DNA of 64,000 bases from Bacteroidia bacterium (GCA_009930305.1 RZYM01000001.1:248001-312000), one strand, 5' to 3'. Shown: positions 34,933 to 44,184, counted from the first letter of the stretch. Translations and numbers: made by a program. Notes: generated from the letters alone by a model not told the origin.

Positions 34933-37900
34933 ATGACTCTTTGCTTAGGAAACACAAATATAAACGCCACTAAAAAAGATGTAAAAGGTGGTTTTGTTGT
35001 AGTTGATGGAGAAAAATTCTATCAGATAACAAATTATGATGCTATGCAAGCATTCTTTATCAGCATAGCCAGCGAATCAAACTTATGGATGTATCTGTCG
35101 AGCACAGGAGGCCTTACGGCAGGTCGTATCAATCCGGATACGGCATTATTTCCATACTATACAGATGATAAAATAACAGAATCTTTTGAATCGACAGGCA
35201 GCAAAACAATATTACATGTAAAGTTAGCCGGTAAAGAATATTTATGGGAACCATTCTCAAATCGTAACTCAGGCGTATATAAAATTGAGCGCCGAATAGC
35301 AAAAAGCACAATAGGTAATAAGATCTTGTTTATTGAGCAGAATTTTGATTTAGGCCTGACATTTCAATATGCATGGATGAATGCAGATTCGTATGGTTGG
35401 ATAAAGAAGAGTAAACTTGTTAATGACGGCAATGATAAAATTGAAGTTGAAATATTAGATGGTGTTCAAAATGTATTGCCTTCGGGAGTTGATCAACTTA
35501 CACAAAATAAATTGTCAACATTGGTTGATGCATATAAAAAGACAGAACTTGTAGCAGATGCCTCAATGGCATTGTTCAGAATGGAGTCTATTCTAGTAGA
35601 TAGAGCAGAACCAAGTGAATCTTTACGTGCTAATATAATCTGGAACTACGGCTTAGAAAAAGCATCATATTTATTGAGTTCGCGTCAATTGGATGCGTTT
35701 AGAGCAGGTCTTGAAATAGAAGCTGAAAATGAAGCGAAAGGGGTGCGTGGGGCATTTTTTGCGCATACCTCGTTTACTATTTCAGGTAAAACCGAAAAAA
35801 CATGGTTCTTTGTTGCAGAAGTTTCGCAAGATGCCGTACAAGTTCGTAATTGTATTGAATTCGTAAAAAATGAGAAGAATATACCTCTATTGTTAGAACA
35901 AGGTATAGCAAAGGGAACAGCAGCTTTAACAGCAATTGTAGGAGAAGTTGATGGTATTCAAGAAACAGCTGATGATCATGGAATGGCGCGTCACTTTGCA
36001 AATGTTTTATTTAACACTATGCGTGGTGGTTTCTACTGCGATAATTATAATATTTTTGGAGCTGCTTTTGCAAAACACGTAAAAATATTTAATACTAAAG
36101 TAGCTGCTCGCAATGCTGAATTTTTGAAATCATTGCCCACAACACTATCATACAAGGATCTTGAATCAGCAGTGCTAAAACAAAATGACAAACAATTATA
36201 CCGTTTGTTCCAAGAATATCTTCCACTAACATTTAGTCGTCGTCATGGAGATCCAAGTCGTCCTTGGAATATGTTTAACATTAAAGTTAATGATGAAAAC
36301 GGCAATAAACTAATTTCATATCAAGGCAATTGGCGTGATATCTTCCAAAACTGGGAAGCATTATCATTGTCTTATCCTGAATACATCAATGGCATTATTG
36401 CTAAATTCTTTAATGCTACAACAGCAGATGGCTATAATCCATATAAAGTAACAAGCGAGGGTATTGATTGGGAAGTAATTGAACCTGAAAATCCATGGTC
36501 AAATATTGGATATTGGGGCGATCACCAGATGATATATCTACTTAAATTGATGGAACTTTCGCGTAAATATTACCCGGAATCATTAAATTCTTCGCTAAAT
36601 GATTTGCGTTATGCATTTGCAAATGTGCCATATCGTCTTAAATCATATTCAGAAATAGTAGCAGATCCTAAGAATTCTATCACATTTGAAGATAAACTTC
36701 ATAATCATATTTTTGAGATATTGCCTAAATATGGTTCAGATGCCCGTTTAATGTTAGATAAAGACGGCGAGGTGATACTTGCATCTTTCACCGAAAAATT
36801 ATTAGCCACGCTACTTGCTAAATTAAGCAATTTTATTCCTGAAGCAGGTATTTGGATGAATACCTTACGTCCTGAATGGAACGATGCAAATAATGCATTG
36901 GTTGGATATGGTGCATCAATGGTTACTTTGTATTACATGCGTAGATTTGTTGCTTTCTCTAAGAAATTGTTTGCAGAATCAAACGAAAGTAATTTTGAAG
37001 TATCAGCAGAAATAGGAAGTTTCTTTAATGGCTTGTCTGCTGCATTTGAAGGTTCTGCATCTACTGTCAAGAAAGGTTTTGATGATAAACAACGTCGCTT
37101 TGTAGTTGATTCATTGGGCAAAGCAGGTGAAGCTTATCGTACACAAATATACAAAGGTTGTACCGGTCGTAAACAAAACATCTCAAAAGCAGAATTAGTT
37201 AAATTCTTCGAAATAGTACTTTCGTATATTGATGAGTCAATACGAATCAACAAACGCGAAGATGGAATGTATCATTCGTATAATTTAGTTTCTTTTGGAG
37301 AAGGAACAGTTTCGGTAAGCCACTTATACGAGATGCTTGAAGGTCAGGTAGCTGTTCTTACATCAATGGAATTGTCGGCAAGCGAAGCATGTTCTTTATT
37401 AGATGCTTTGCGTAAAAGTTCATTATATCGTGCCGATCAAAATAGCTATATTTTATATCCTAACAAGCGTTTAGCTAGCTTTTTGGAGAAAAACAATTTG
37501 CCTAATTATGCAGTTTCATTACCCATAGTTAAGCAATTGTTGGCAGCAAAAGACGGTAAGATTTTATCAGAAGACCATTTAGGTGGTGTGCATTTTAATG
37601 CAAACTTCAATAATGCAGGCTTTTTATCTGCCGCATTAGATAAATTACCGATGAAAGTATCAGAACAAGATCGTAAGTTGTTACTCGATATATACGAAGA
37701 TATATTTAACCACCAGTCATTTACAGGGCGTTCAGGATCATTCTACAAGTATGAAGGTTTAGGTTCTATTTATTGGCACATGGTATCAAAATTACTATTG
37801 GCAATAAGCGAGAATATTCAAAAAGCCATTGCAGATGGTGCTGAAGCAAATGTTATTGCTCGTCTAAAAGCCCATTATGCTGCTGTAAAAGACGGAATAG

Positions 37901-38301
37901 GTGCTCATAAATCGCCCGAAAATTATGGTTCATTTCCTTTCGATCCATATTCACATACTCCAATTATGGCAGGGGTTCAACAACCGGGTATGACGGGTCA
38001 GGTAAAAGAAGATATCATAAATCGTTTCTTCGAATTGGGAATCTGTGTAAATAATGCATGTCTGTCAATCAAAAAAGATATGTTGGATTATTCCGAATTT
38101 ATTAAGGCTGACGTTCCGTATATTAGGTTTACATATTGTTCAATACCATTTACATATTTAAAAGATGGTAAAGTTGGTATAGATGTTATATATGCAGATA
38201 AGTCAACCGAAAAGATTGCAACTTATGCTTTGAATGAGAAATTAAGTGCACGCATATTTGCGCGCGATTCAGAAATCAATGGACTGATTATTCATTTATA
38301 A
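34933..38301 (+). CDS. putative cytoplasmic beta-1,3-glucan phosphorylase (GH149/GH94-like)
   Basis: A 1122-residue protein with no signal peptide, hence cytoplasmic. It has an N-terminal beta-sandwich-like part (1-330; RINPDTALFPYYTDDKI, YKIERRIAKSTIGNKILFIEQNFDL) and a long helical barrel-like part. The catalytic-looking segment SYQGNWRDIFQNWEAL (Asp469 candidate acid) and the nearby NPWSNIGYWGDHQMIYLLK (Asp530-His531) recall the general acid and phosphate-site neighbourhood of GH94 phosphorylases. Size, lack of secretion signal and the beta-1,3-glucanase context point to GH149 (or the related GH161), inverting phosphorylases that release glucose-1-phosphate from beta-1,3-gluco-oligosaccharides. 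The family is assigned from memory and context, without alignment. It lies directly after the symporter (36 bases). Confidence 0.65.
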   Translation: MTLCLGNTNINATKKDVKGGFVVVDGEKFYQITNYDAMQAFFISIASESNLWMYLSSTGGLTAGRINPDTALFPYYTDDKITESFESTGSKTILHVKLAGKEYLWEPFSNRNSGVYKIERRIAKSTIGNKILFIEQNFDLGLTFQYAWMNADSYGWIKKSKLVNDGNDKIEVEILDGVQNVLPSGVDQLTQNKLSTLVDAYKKTELVADASMALFRMESILVDRAEPSESLRANIIWNYGLEKASYLLSSRQLDAFRAGLEIEAENEAKGVRGAFFAHTSFTISGKTEKTWFFVAEVSQDAVQVRNCIEFVKNEKNIPLLLEQGIAKGTAALTAIVGEVDGIQETADDHGMARHFANVLFNTMRGGFYCDNYNIFGAAFAKHVKIFNTKVAARNAEFLKSLPTTLSYKDLESAVLKQNDKQLYRLFQEYLPLTFSRRHGDPSRPWNMFNIKVNDENGNKLISYQGNWRDIFQNWEALSLSYPEYINGIIAKFFNATTADGYNPYKVTSEGIDWEVIEPENPWSNIGYWGDHQMIYLLKLMELSRKYYPESLNSSLNDLRYAFANVPYRLKSYSEIVADPKNSITFEDKLHNHIFEILPKYGSDARLMLDKDGEVILASFTEKLLATLLAKLSNFIPEAGIWMNTLRPEWNDANNALVGYGASMVTLYYMRRFVAFSKKLFAESNESNFEVSAEIGSFFNGLSAAFEGSASTVKKGFDDKQRRFVVDSLGKAGEAYRTQIYKGCTGRKQNISKAELVKFFEIVLSYIDESIRINKREDGMYHSYNLVSFGEGTVSVSHLYEMLEGQVAVLTSMELSASEACSLLDALRKSSLYRADQNSYILYPNKRLASFLEKNNLPNYAVSLPIVKQLLAAKDGKILSEDHLGGVHFNANFNNAGFLSAALDKLPMKVSEQDRKLLLDIYEDIFNHQSFTGRSGSFYKYEGLGSIYWHMVSKLLLAISENIQKAIADGAEANVIARLKAHYAAVKDGIGAHKSPENYGSFPFDPYSHTPIMAGVQQPGMTGQVKEDIINRFFELGICVNNACLSIKKDMLDYSEFIKADVPYIRFTYCSIPFTYLKDGKVGIDVIYADKSTEKIATYALNEKLSARIFARDSEINGLIIHL

Positions 38302-38313
38302 TAACTGTATTTG

Positions 38314-38371
38314 CTCAGAATATTCTGAGTATTGAGATGATAATTAGGGGGGGGTGCAGTTAATATAACTG
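38314..38371 (+). other. palindrome, G8 tract and hairpin before the GH3 gene
   Basis: The gap between the phosphorylase and GH3 genes contains a perfect 16-bp palindrome (CTCAGAATATTCTGAG, 38314-38329), a run of eight G (38347-38354), and a small hairpin (CAGTTA 38357-38362 with TAACTG 38366-38371) followed by TTTGTCCTCCTTTTATTT. The G-run could pair with CCTCC to extend the hairpin into a weak terminator or attenuator. An eight-G run is striking in this AT-rich sequence and could vary in length by slippage. Confidence 0.5.
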
Positions 38372-38402
38372 TTTGTCCTCCTTTTATTTAAGGATAAATT
38401 TT

Positions 38403-40652
38403 ATGTATATGAAAAAGAATCACATCATATTAGCAATTATATTTATTGCATGCTTTACAGCTTGTCAAAAAAATGAAATTAAAGATGCAACCGATGAAAA
38501 GGTTGAGGCCTTATTGTCGCAAATGACCTTACAAGAGAAAATAGGTCAATTAAATCAGCGTGATGCCGGTGATGTGTCTGAAGAAATAATTGAGAATGTA
38601 AAGGCCGGAAATATAGGTTCAATATTAAATTGTGATCCCCAAAAGGTAAATGACTTACAACGTGTTGCTATAGAGGAGAGTCGTTTGGGAATACCTTTGC
38701 TTTATGCTCGTGATGTGATTCATGGTTTTAAAACAATATTTCCCATTCCTTTAGGACAAGCTTGTAGTTGGGATACTACAATAATTACAGAGGGTGCTCG
38801 CGTTGCCGCTGCTGAAGCAGCATCAACAGGTATACGGTATACTTTTGCTCCAATGATTGACGTTACCCGCGATCCAAGATGGGGTAGAATAGCGGAGAGT
38901 TTAGGCGAGGATCCATATTTAACATCAGTATTAGGTGTTGCAATGGTAAAAGGATTTCAAGGGTCTGATATGTCAGACCCCGATAGAGTTGCGGCTTGTG
39001 CAAAACATTTTGCTGCTTACGGTTTAACCGAAAGCGGTAGAGATTATAATGTGGTATTTACTTCAGAACAACGTTTACGCGATTATGTTCTGCCTCCATT
39101 CGAAGCCGCTGCCAAAGCAGGTGTTGCTACCTTTATGGCCGGATTTAATGAATTAAATGGTGTTCCTGTATCAGGAAGTACGTTTTTGTTGAGAGATGTA
39201 TTGAGAGAAGAGTGGGGATATAAAGGAATGGTTGTAAGTGATTATTTCTCAATAGAACAAATGGCAATCCAAGGTTTCTGCCAGAGCAAAGCTGAATCTG
39301 CAAAGTTGGGAATGATTGCCGGAGTTGATATGGATATGATGAGTTTTGTATATATCGATTATTTAGATTCACTTGTAAAAGCAAAAGCAGTTGACGAGAA
39401 ATTGATAGATGATGCAGTAAGACGTGTTTTAAGACTTAAATTTGATTTAGGTTTATTTGACAACCCATATACTGATTTGTCAAAGAAGGACTCTGTATTG
39501 TATTCGGCAGAGAATTTAAATGCTGCCGTAAATGCTGCCACAGAAAGTGCGGTTTTAGTGAAAAATGAAAATGATTTCTTACCATTGTCTGCAGATAATA
39601 TTAAGAAGGTAGCTGTAATTGGACCAATGGCAGATGCATCGCACGACCAAATGGGAACATGGTGTTTTGACGCAGATAAAACACATTCTGTAACTCCTCT
39701 TATGGCAATTAAACAACAATATGGTGATAAGTTTGAAATTTTATACGAGAAAGCTTTAATAAGTACTCGCGATTATGATAAAAAGAATTTTGCCAAAGCT
39801 GTTTCTATGGCATCAAAATCTGATGTAGTATTGTTATTCGTAGGTGAAGAAGCTATATTGTCGGGAGAAGCAAAATGTAGAGCCGATATTAATTTACCCG
39901 GAGCTCAAACCGAATTGCTAAACGCATTAAAAGCTACAGGAAAGCCTATCGTAACAATAGTGATGGCAGGAAGGCCATTAACAATAGAAGCCGAGACGAA
40001 AGCCTCTAAATCATTATTTGTGGCATTCCATGGTGGTACAATGGCAGGGCCTGCTTTGATAGATTTGATTTTTGGTAAATCTATTCCATCTGGTAAATTA
40101 TCTGTTACATTTCCAAAAATGGTTGGTCAAATTCCTATCTATTATAGCGATTATAAAACAGGACGTCCTGCACAACAACCGCTTCATATGATAGATGATA
40201 TTCCATTAGAAGCAAAACAAACATCTTTAGGTTTCTGTACTTATTGGTTAGATGCCGGTTTAGCTCCATTATTCCCATTTGGTTATGGTTTATCATATAC
40301 AAAATTCGAGTATTCTGATTTACAATTATCGTCAGATAAAATAAACATGACAGATACCTTAACAGTATCATGTAAGATTAAAAATACTGGCAAATACGAT
40401 GGCACTGAAGTCGTACAATTGTATGTTAGAGACTATGTTGGCTCATTGGTTCGTCCTTTAAAAGAATTAAAAGGATTTCAAAGAGTTTCTATTAAACAAG
40501 GAGAAGAAAAAACAGTTACATTTAAGATATCAACAAATCAATTGTCTTTCTGGAATGCAAAAATGCAAAAAGTTACAGAACCGGGTAAATTTTGCGTTTG
40601 GATAGCTCCAAATAGTGTAGAAGGTTTATCAGCTGATTTTGTAATTAACTAA
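38403..40652 (+). CDS. GH3 beta-glucosidase lipoprotein
   Basis: GH3 exo-enzyme removing glucose from the non-reducing ends of beta-glucan oligosaccharides. The signal peptide ends in lipobox FTAC. The first domain has LLYARDVIHGFKTIFPIPLGQACSWD, FAPMIDVTRDPRWGRIAESLGEDP, KHFAAYGLTESGRDYN and nucleophile motif GMVVSDYFS (Asp278 counting from MKKN). The second alpha/beta domain has VAVIGPMADA and VLLFVGEEAILSGEAKCR; the fibronectin III-like C-terminal domain starts near TDTLTVSCKIKNTG. The frame is open back to 38373, but that stretch has no family match; I choose 38403 (MYMKKN), and 38409 is equally possible. As a lipoprotein it is probably periplasm- or surface-facing, so it may compete with the cytoplasmic phosphorylase for oligosaccharides. 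Confidence 0.93.
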   Translation: MYMKKNHIILAIIFIACFTACQKNEIKDATDEKVEALLSQMTLQEKIGQLNQRDAGDVSEEIIENVKAGNIGSILNCDPQKVNDLQRVAIEESRLGIPLLYARDVIHGFKTIFPIPLGQACSWDTTIITEGARVAAAEAASTGIRYTFAPMIDVTRDPRWGRIAESLGEDPYLTSVLGVAMVKGFQGSDMSDPDRVAACAKHFAAYGLTESGRDYNVVFTSEQRLRDYVLPPFEAAAKAGVATFMAGFNELNGVPVSGSTFLLRDVLREEWGYKGMVVSDYFSIEQMAIQGFCQSKAESAKLGMIAGVDMDMMSFVYIDYLDSLVKAKAVDEKLIDDAVRRVLRLKFDLGLFDNPYTDLSKKDSVLYSAENLNAAVNAATESAVLVKNENDFLPLSADNIKKVAVIGPMADASHDQMGTWCFDADKTHSVTPLMAIKQQYGDKFEILYEKALISTRDYDKKNFAKAVSMASKSDVVLLFVGEEAILSGEAKCRADINLPGAQTELLNALKATGKPIVTIVMAGRPLTIEAETKASKSLFVAFHGGTMAGPALIDLIFGKSIPSGKLSVTFPKMVGQIPIYYSDYKTGRPAQQPLHMIDDIPLEAKQTSLGFCTYWLDAGLAPLFPFGYGLSYTKFEYSDLQLSSDKINMTDTLTVSCKIKNTGKYDGTEVVQLYVRDYVGSLVRPLKELKGFQRVSIKQGEEKTVTFKISTNQLSFWNAKMQKVTEPGKFCVWIAPNSVEGLSADFVIN

Positions 40653-40693
40653 CCGGGAGTTTGTCGAATAGATAACTCCGCAAATCAAATATT

Positions 40694-42292
40694 ATGGATA
40701 TTAAAATTAAGAGATGTCTTTTAATCGGAGTTGCTATGCTGACATTTTCTCTGCCTATGTCGGCTGCATACGAACTAGTCTGGTCTGACGAGTTCGATTG
40801 TGATGAATTAAACACATCAGTTTGGACATACGAAACAGGTGCCGGTGGTTGGGGTAATGGAGAATCCGAGTATTACACAAATAGAGCTGATAATTTATAT
40901 CTTCAAGATGGTAAAATGATTATCGTTGCAAAAAAGGAGAATTATTCAGGTAGTAGTTATACATCTGCGCGTATTAAGAGTAACGGTAAAGTACAGGTAA
41001 AATATGGAAAGATAGAATCATTAATCAAAACTCCAAAAGGTAATACCGGTGTTTGGCCTGCGTTTTGGATGTTAGGCAAAGGTGCTAATTCTTGGCCTTA
41101 TCAAGGTGAAATTGACATTATGGAAGAGATGTGTACTTCTAATACTGCAACATGGAATAAATCATTAAGTACATTTCACTGGAATAATGATGGAATGGAT
41201 GGTTCTTATTCTAATGTAAACTATGGCGAGTCTTTAACATTCAATCAAGAAGTAGGAAACCTATGGCGTATATTTGGTGTAGAGTGGACTCCGTCATCTA
41301 TAATTGGTTATATATGTGATGCAGATGGCTCAAATAGGCAGAATGTAGTTACTATGAGTAATGCTGATGCAACAGATCGTTCAAATGGTCGTTATGCGTT
41401 CAATTACGAATTCTATATGTTGTACAATATAGCATTAGGTGGATCTTATGTAAATTATGAAGTTGCTTCAGATTTTACTTCATGCCAAATGCAAATTGAT
41501 TGGGTTCGCATCTACCAAGACAAAACAACATATCCTCAATCATCATTAACAGATAACTCTGCAAGTTGTGGAGGTGAAATAGATGTATGTACAAATTCTT
41601 TCGCATCATATACTTCTATGTCGAATGTTTGTAATGAGAATAGTAACTGGCATGAAGTTGACGGTCTTGCAAGTTATTCAGGAACTACAATTACCGCAAA
41701 TCCAGAAGTATCATATGACAATATGTATGTGGTTACGGTTGGAAATAATAATCCATTGAAGGCAAGTACAGAATATACACTTAGCGGAACTATAACATCA
41801 ACTCAAAATGCAACTGTAAACATATATGTAGAATCAAGCAATGATAATACGCTTCAGATGTTTAAAGATAACGAAATAACACTGATAGCAGGCCAAGAAT
41901 ATAAATTCACCATATCTGAAACAGCTGCCGAAAGATTAGATGCTCCGGCACTTGTATTATCTGTAAACAGCGGACCTGCTGATGCTGTTTACACCATATC
42001 AAATGTTTCATTGAAGGGTTCTGAATGTGTAACTGCTATAAATGATATTGTTGCAAATAGTCATTACCTTGTTGTATATCCTAATCCTATTTCAGATTAT
42101 GCAGTAGTTGAATCAGACGAAACAATTAAATCTGCAGAAATCTTATCACTCAATGGAAAAGTTCTTAAACAGTTCAATTTCAATAGTGATACATACGAAA
42201 TTAATATGTCAGAAATTAATTCGGGTTTATATATACTAAAGGTGGTTTATACAAATGATAATATTGAAATAACGAAGATTCTGAAGAAATAA
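40694..42292 (+). CDS. GH16 beta-glucanase with carbohydrate-binding module and T9SS sorting domain
   Basis: A 532-residue exported enzyme: signal peptide (cut near MSAAYE, about residue 24), GH16 domain (25-275) with GEIDIMEE (Glu139, Asp141, Glu144), then a beta-sandwich module (about 295-450, including NENSNWHEVDGLASYSG and KASTEYTLSGTITSTQNATVNIYVE) resembling CBM4/9/22-type modules. A C-terminal region of about 75 residues (VYPNPISDYAVVESDETIKSAEILSLNGKVL ... SGLYILKVVYTNDNIEITKILKK) is a textbook type A T9SS sorting domain. It is the last PUL gene and the only PUL enzyme with this tail. So the locus sends enzymes out by two routes: lipoprotein export and T9SS. A terminator follows. Confidence 0.92.
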   Translation: MDIKIKRCLLIGVAMLTFSLPMSAAYELVWSDEFDCDELNTSVWTYETGAGGWGNGESEYYTNRADNLYLQDGKMIIVAKKENYSGSSYTSARIKSNGKVQVKYGKIESLIKTPKGNTGVWPAFWMLGKGANSWPYQGEIDIMEEMCTSNTATWNKSLSTFHWNNDGMDGSYSNVNYGESLTFNQEVGNLWRIFGVEWTPSSIIGYICDADGSNRQNVVTMSNADATDRSNGRYAFNYEFYMLYNIALGGSYVNYEVASDFTSCQMQIDWVRIYQDKTTYPQSSLTDNSASCGGEIDVCTNSFASYTSMSNVCNENSNWHEVDGLASYSGTTITANPEVSYDNMYVVTVGNNNPLKASTEYTLSGTITSTQNATVNIYVESSNDNTLQMFKDNEITLIAGQEYKFTISETAAERLDAPALVLSVNSGPADAVYTISNVSLKGSECVTAINDIVANSHYLVVYPNPISDYAVVESDETIKSAEILSLNGKVLKQFNFNSDTYEINMSEINSGLYILKVVYTNDNIEITKILKK

Positions 42293-42309
42293 TTGGAATT
42301 TCAAGCTTT

Positions 42310-42342
42310 AAAAGGAGGATATTACAATAGTATCCTCCTTTT
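42310..42342 (+). terminator. PUL terminator
   Basis: A 12-bp stem (42310-42321 with 42331-42342) with core AGGAGGATA/TATCCTCCT and a T-run, just after the last PUL gene and before the nadB promoter. Confidence 0.8.
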
Positions 42343-42345
42343 TTG

Positions 42346-42353
42346 TACTTTTG
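42346..42353 (+). promoter_or_regulatory. nadB -7 element
   Basis: TACTTTTG, matching TAnnTTTG, 21 bases before nadB and immediately after the PUL terminator. Confidence 0.55.
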
Positions 42354-42374
42354 TGTGTTGAAAATATTTGAATT

Positions 42375-43946
42375 ATGGTACGAAAGTTTGATTTTATGGT
42401 TATTGGAAGTGGCATTGCAGGAATGAGTTTTGCTCTTAAAGTTGCTGATAAAGGCAAAGTTGCAATTCTATGCAAGACCAAATTAGAGGAAGCAAATACA
42501 AATCTGGCACAAGGAGGAATTGCTTCTGTAACTAAAGATACCGACAAATTTGATAAACATATTGCCGATACATTGATTGCCGGAGATGGAATTTGTGACG
42601 AATCTGTTGTACGTATGGTGGTGGAAAATGCACCACGCGAAATAGATCAATTAGTTCAGTGGGGTGTGGATTTTGACAAGGATGCATCAGGTAATTTTGA
42701 CCTTCATAAAGAAGGAGGCCACTCTGAATTTAGAATTCTGCATCATAAAGATAGTACAGGTGCCGAAATTCAGCATTCTTTGGTTAAAAGAATTAATCAG
42801 CATCCAAATATTGAGGTGTTTGAAAATCATTTCGCCATAGATTTAATAACGCAACATCATCTTGGACAATTAGTTAAGCATACTACCCCAGGTATTGAAT
42901 GTTATGGTGTATATGTTTTAAATCCTAAAACAAGACACGTACATACCTTCTTGTCAAAAGTAACTATGATGGCAACAGGTGGTATAGGAAACATATATCA
43001 AACAACCACTAATCCATCTATTGCCACCGGCGACGGAATCTCAATGGTTTATAGAGCAAAAGGATTGGTAAAGGATATGGAGTTTGTACAGTTCCATCCA
43101 ACGTCTTTATATAATCCTTCTGAACGTCCTTCGTTTTTGATTACAGAAGCTATGCGCGGATATGGTGCAGTATTACGTAATCTTAAAGGCGATGAATTTA
43201 TGTACAAATATGATAAGCGTGGGTCTTTGGCACCGCGTGATATAGTAGCTCGTTCTATTGATACTGAGATGAAATTATCCGGAAGTGATTATGTTTATCT
43301 TGATGTAACTCACAAAACTGCTGCCGAAACCAAGGAACATTTCCCCATGATTTATGATAAGTGCTTGAGCATTGGAGTAGATATCACAAAAAATTATATA
43401 CCTGTAGTTCCGGCAGCTCATTATTTGTGTGGTGGTATTGTAGTAGATAAAAAAGCAAGGACCTCGCTTAAGCATTTATATGCTGCCGGCGAATGTTCTT
43501 GTACAGGCTTGCATGGAGCTAATCGTTTGGCATCTAATTCTTTAATCGAAGCTATTGTGTATGCCGATGAAGCTGCGCAGGATGCACTTAAAAATGTAGA
43601 TAATATACCATTAAACGAAGAGGTTCCTATGTGGAATGATGAGGGCACTTCGCTAAATGAAGAAATGGTTTTAATTACTCAAAGTGAAAAAGAAGTTGGT
43701 CAGATAATGAGTAATTATGTTGGTATTGTAAGATCTAATTTACGTTTAAAGCGTGCCTTTGATCGTCTTGAAATTCTGTACAAAGAAACTGAAGATTTAT
43801 TTGACCGTTCTGTTGTAACTAAAGATATTTGCGAATTGCGTAATATTATTAATACCGCTTACTTAGTTATTAAAATGGCAATGGAGCGTAAAGAGAGTAG
43901 AGGTTTGCACTATACAATTGATTATCCCGATAAAATAGAACAATAA
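42375..43946 (+). CDS. nadB: L-aspartate oxidase
   Basis: NadB oxidises L-aspartate to iminoaspartate, the first step of de novo NAD synthesis. FAD-binding VIGSGIAGMSFALKVAD (9-25), the family stretch NTNLAQGGIASVT, HKEGGHSEFRILHHKD, EFVQFHPTSLY, FLITEAMRGYGAVLRN and VPAAHYLCGGIVVD (substrate and FAD sites), and a C-terminal helical domain with RSNLRLKRAFDRL are all visible. The EGGHS/HHKD and FHPTSLY segments favour L-aspartate oxidase over fumarate reductase. 523 residues. nadA and nadC are not adjacent. Monocistronic with its own promoter. Confidence 0.93.
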   Translation: MVRKFDFMVIGSGIAGMSFALKVADKGKVAILCKTKLEEANTNLAQGGIASVTKDTDKFDKHIADTLIAGDGICDESVVRMVVENAPREIDQLVQWGVDFDKDASGNFDLHKEGGHSEFRILHHKDSTGAEIQHSLVKRINQHPNIEVFENHFAIDLITQHHLGQLVKHTTPGIECYGVYVLNPKTRHVHTFLSKVTMMATGGIGNIYQTTTNPSIATGDGISMVYRAKGLVKDMEFVQFHPTSLYNPSERPSFLITEAMRGYGAVLRNLKGDEFMYKYDKRGSLAPRDIVARSIDTEMKLSGSDYVYLDVTHKTAAETKEHFPMIYDKCLSIGVDITKNYIPVVPAAHYLCGGIVVDKKARTSLKHLYAAGECSCTGLHGANRLASNSLIEAIVYADEAAQDALKNVDNIPLNEEVPMWNDEGTSLNEEMVLITQSEKEVGQIMSNYVGIVRSNLRLKRAFDRLEILYKETEDLFDRSVVTKDICELRNIINTAYLVIKMAMERKESRGLHYTIDYPDKIEQ

Positions 43947-44019
43947 AAATATTGTCTATATATGTAGTCTCCTGACTTCGTCAATGCGACACCAAAAAAG
44001 GAGTCGCAAAATCTTAAAA

Positions 44020-44160
44020 ATGAGAATGTCAAAACTAATTTCATTCTCAATATTTATTGACAAATATTTCTTTAAACAAAATTTGTGGGAACCACCGCCA
44101 TTATTAAACCTCGTTGCTCCTACTTTTTTAAAAGACGATAATCAAGAAGAACAGGAATAG
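44020..44160 (+). CDS. possible 46-residue hypothetical protein
   Basis: An ATG at 44020 opens 46 codons ending TAG at 44160. The product has an N-terminal hydrophobic/basic part, then the striking WEPPPLLNLVAPTFLKDD and an acidic end NQEEQE. AAGGAG lies 16 bases upstream, a poor distance. I do not recognise it. It could be a real small protein, a remnant of a longer accessory gene, or chance. A hairpin overlaps its start codon. Confidence 0.3.
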   Translation: MRMSKLISFSIFIDKYFFKQNLWEPPPLLNLVAPTFLKDDNQEEQE

Positions 44161-44176
44161 TAACTAATCATTTTTG

Positions 44177-44184
44177 TATCTTTG
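44177..44184 (+). promoter_or_regulatory. RhuM-like gene -7 element
   Basis: TATCTTTG, matching TAnnTTTG, 23 bases before the start at 44208. Downstream, a 13-base period repeats AATGAGTAAAAA (44194-44205 and 44207-44218), creating an extra ATG at 44195 that opens a six-codon frame ending inside the RhuM-like start region. Confidence 0.5.
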
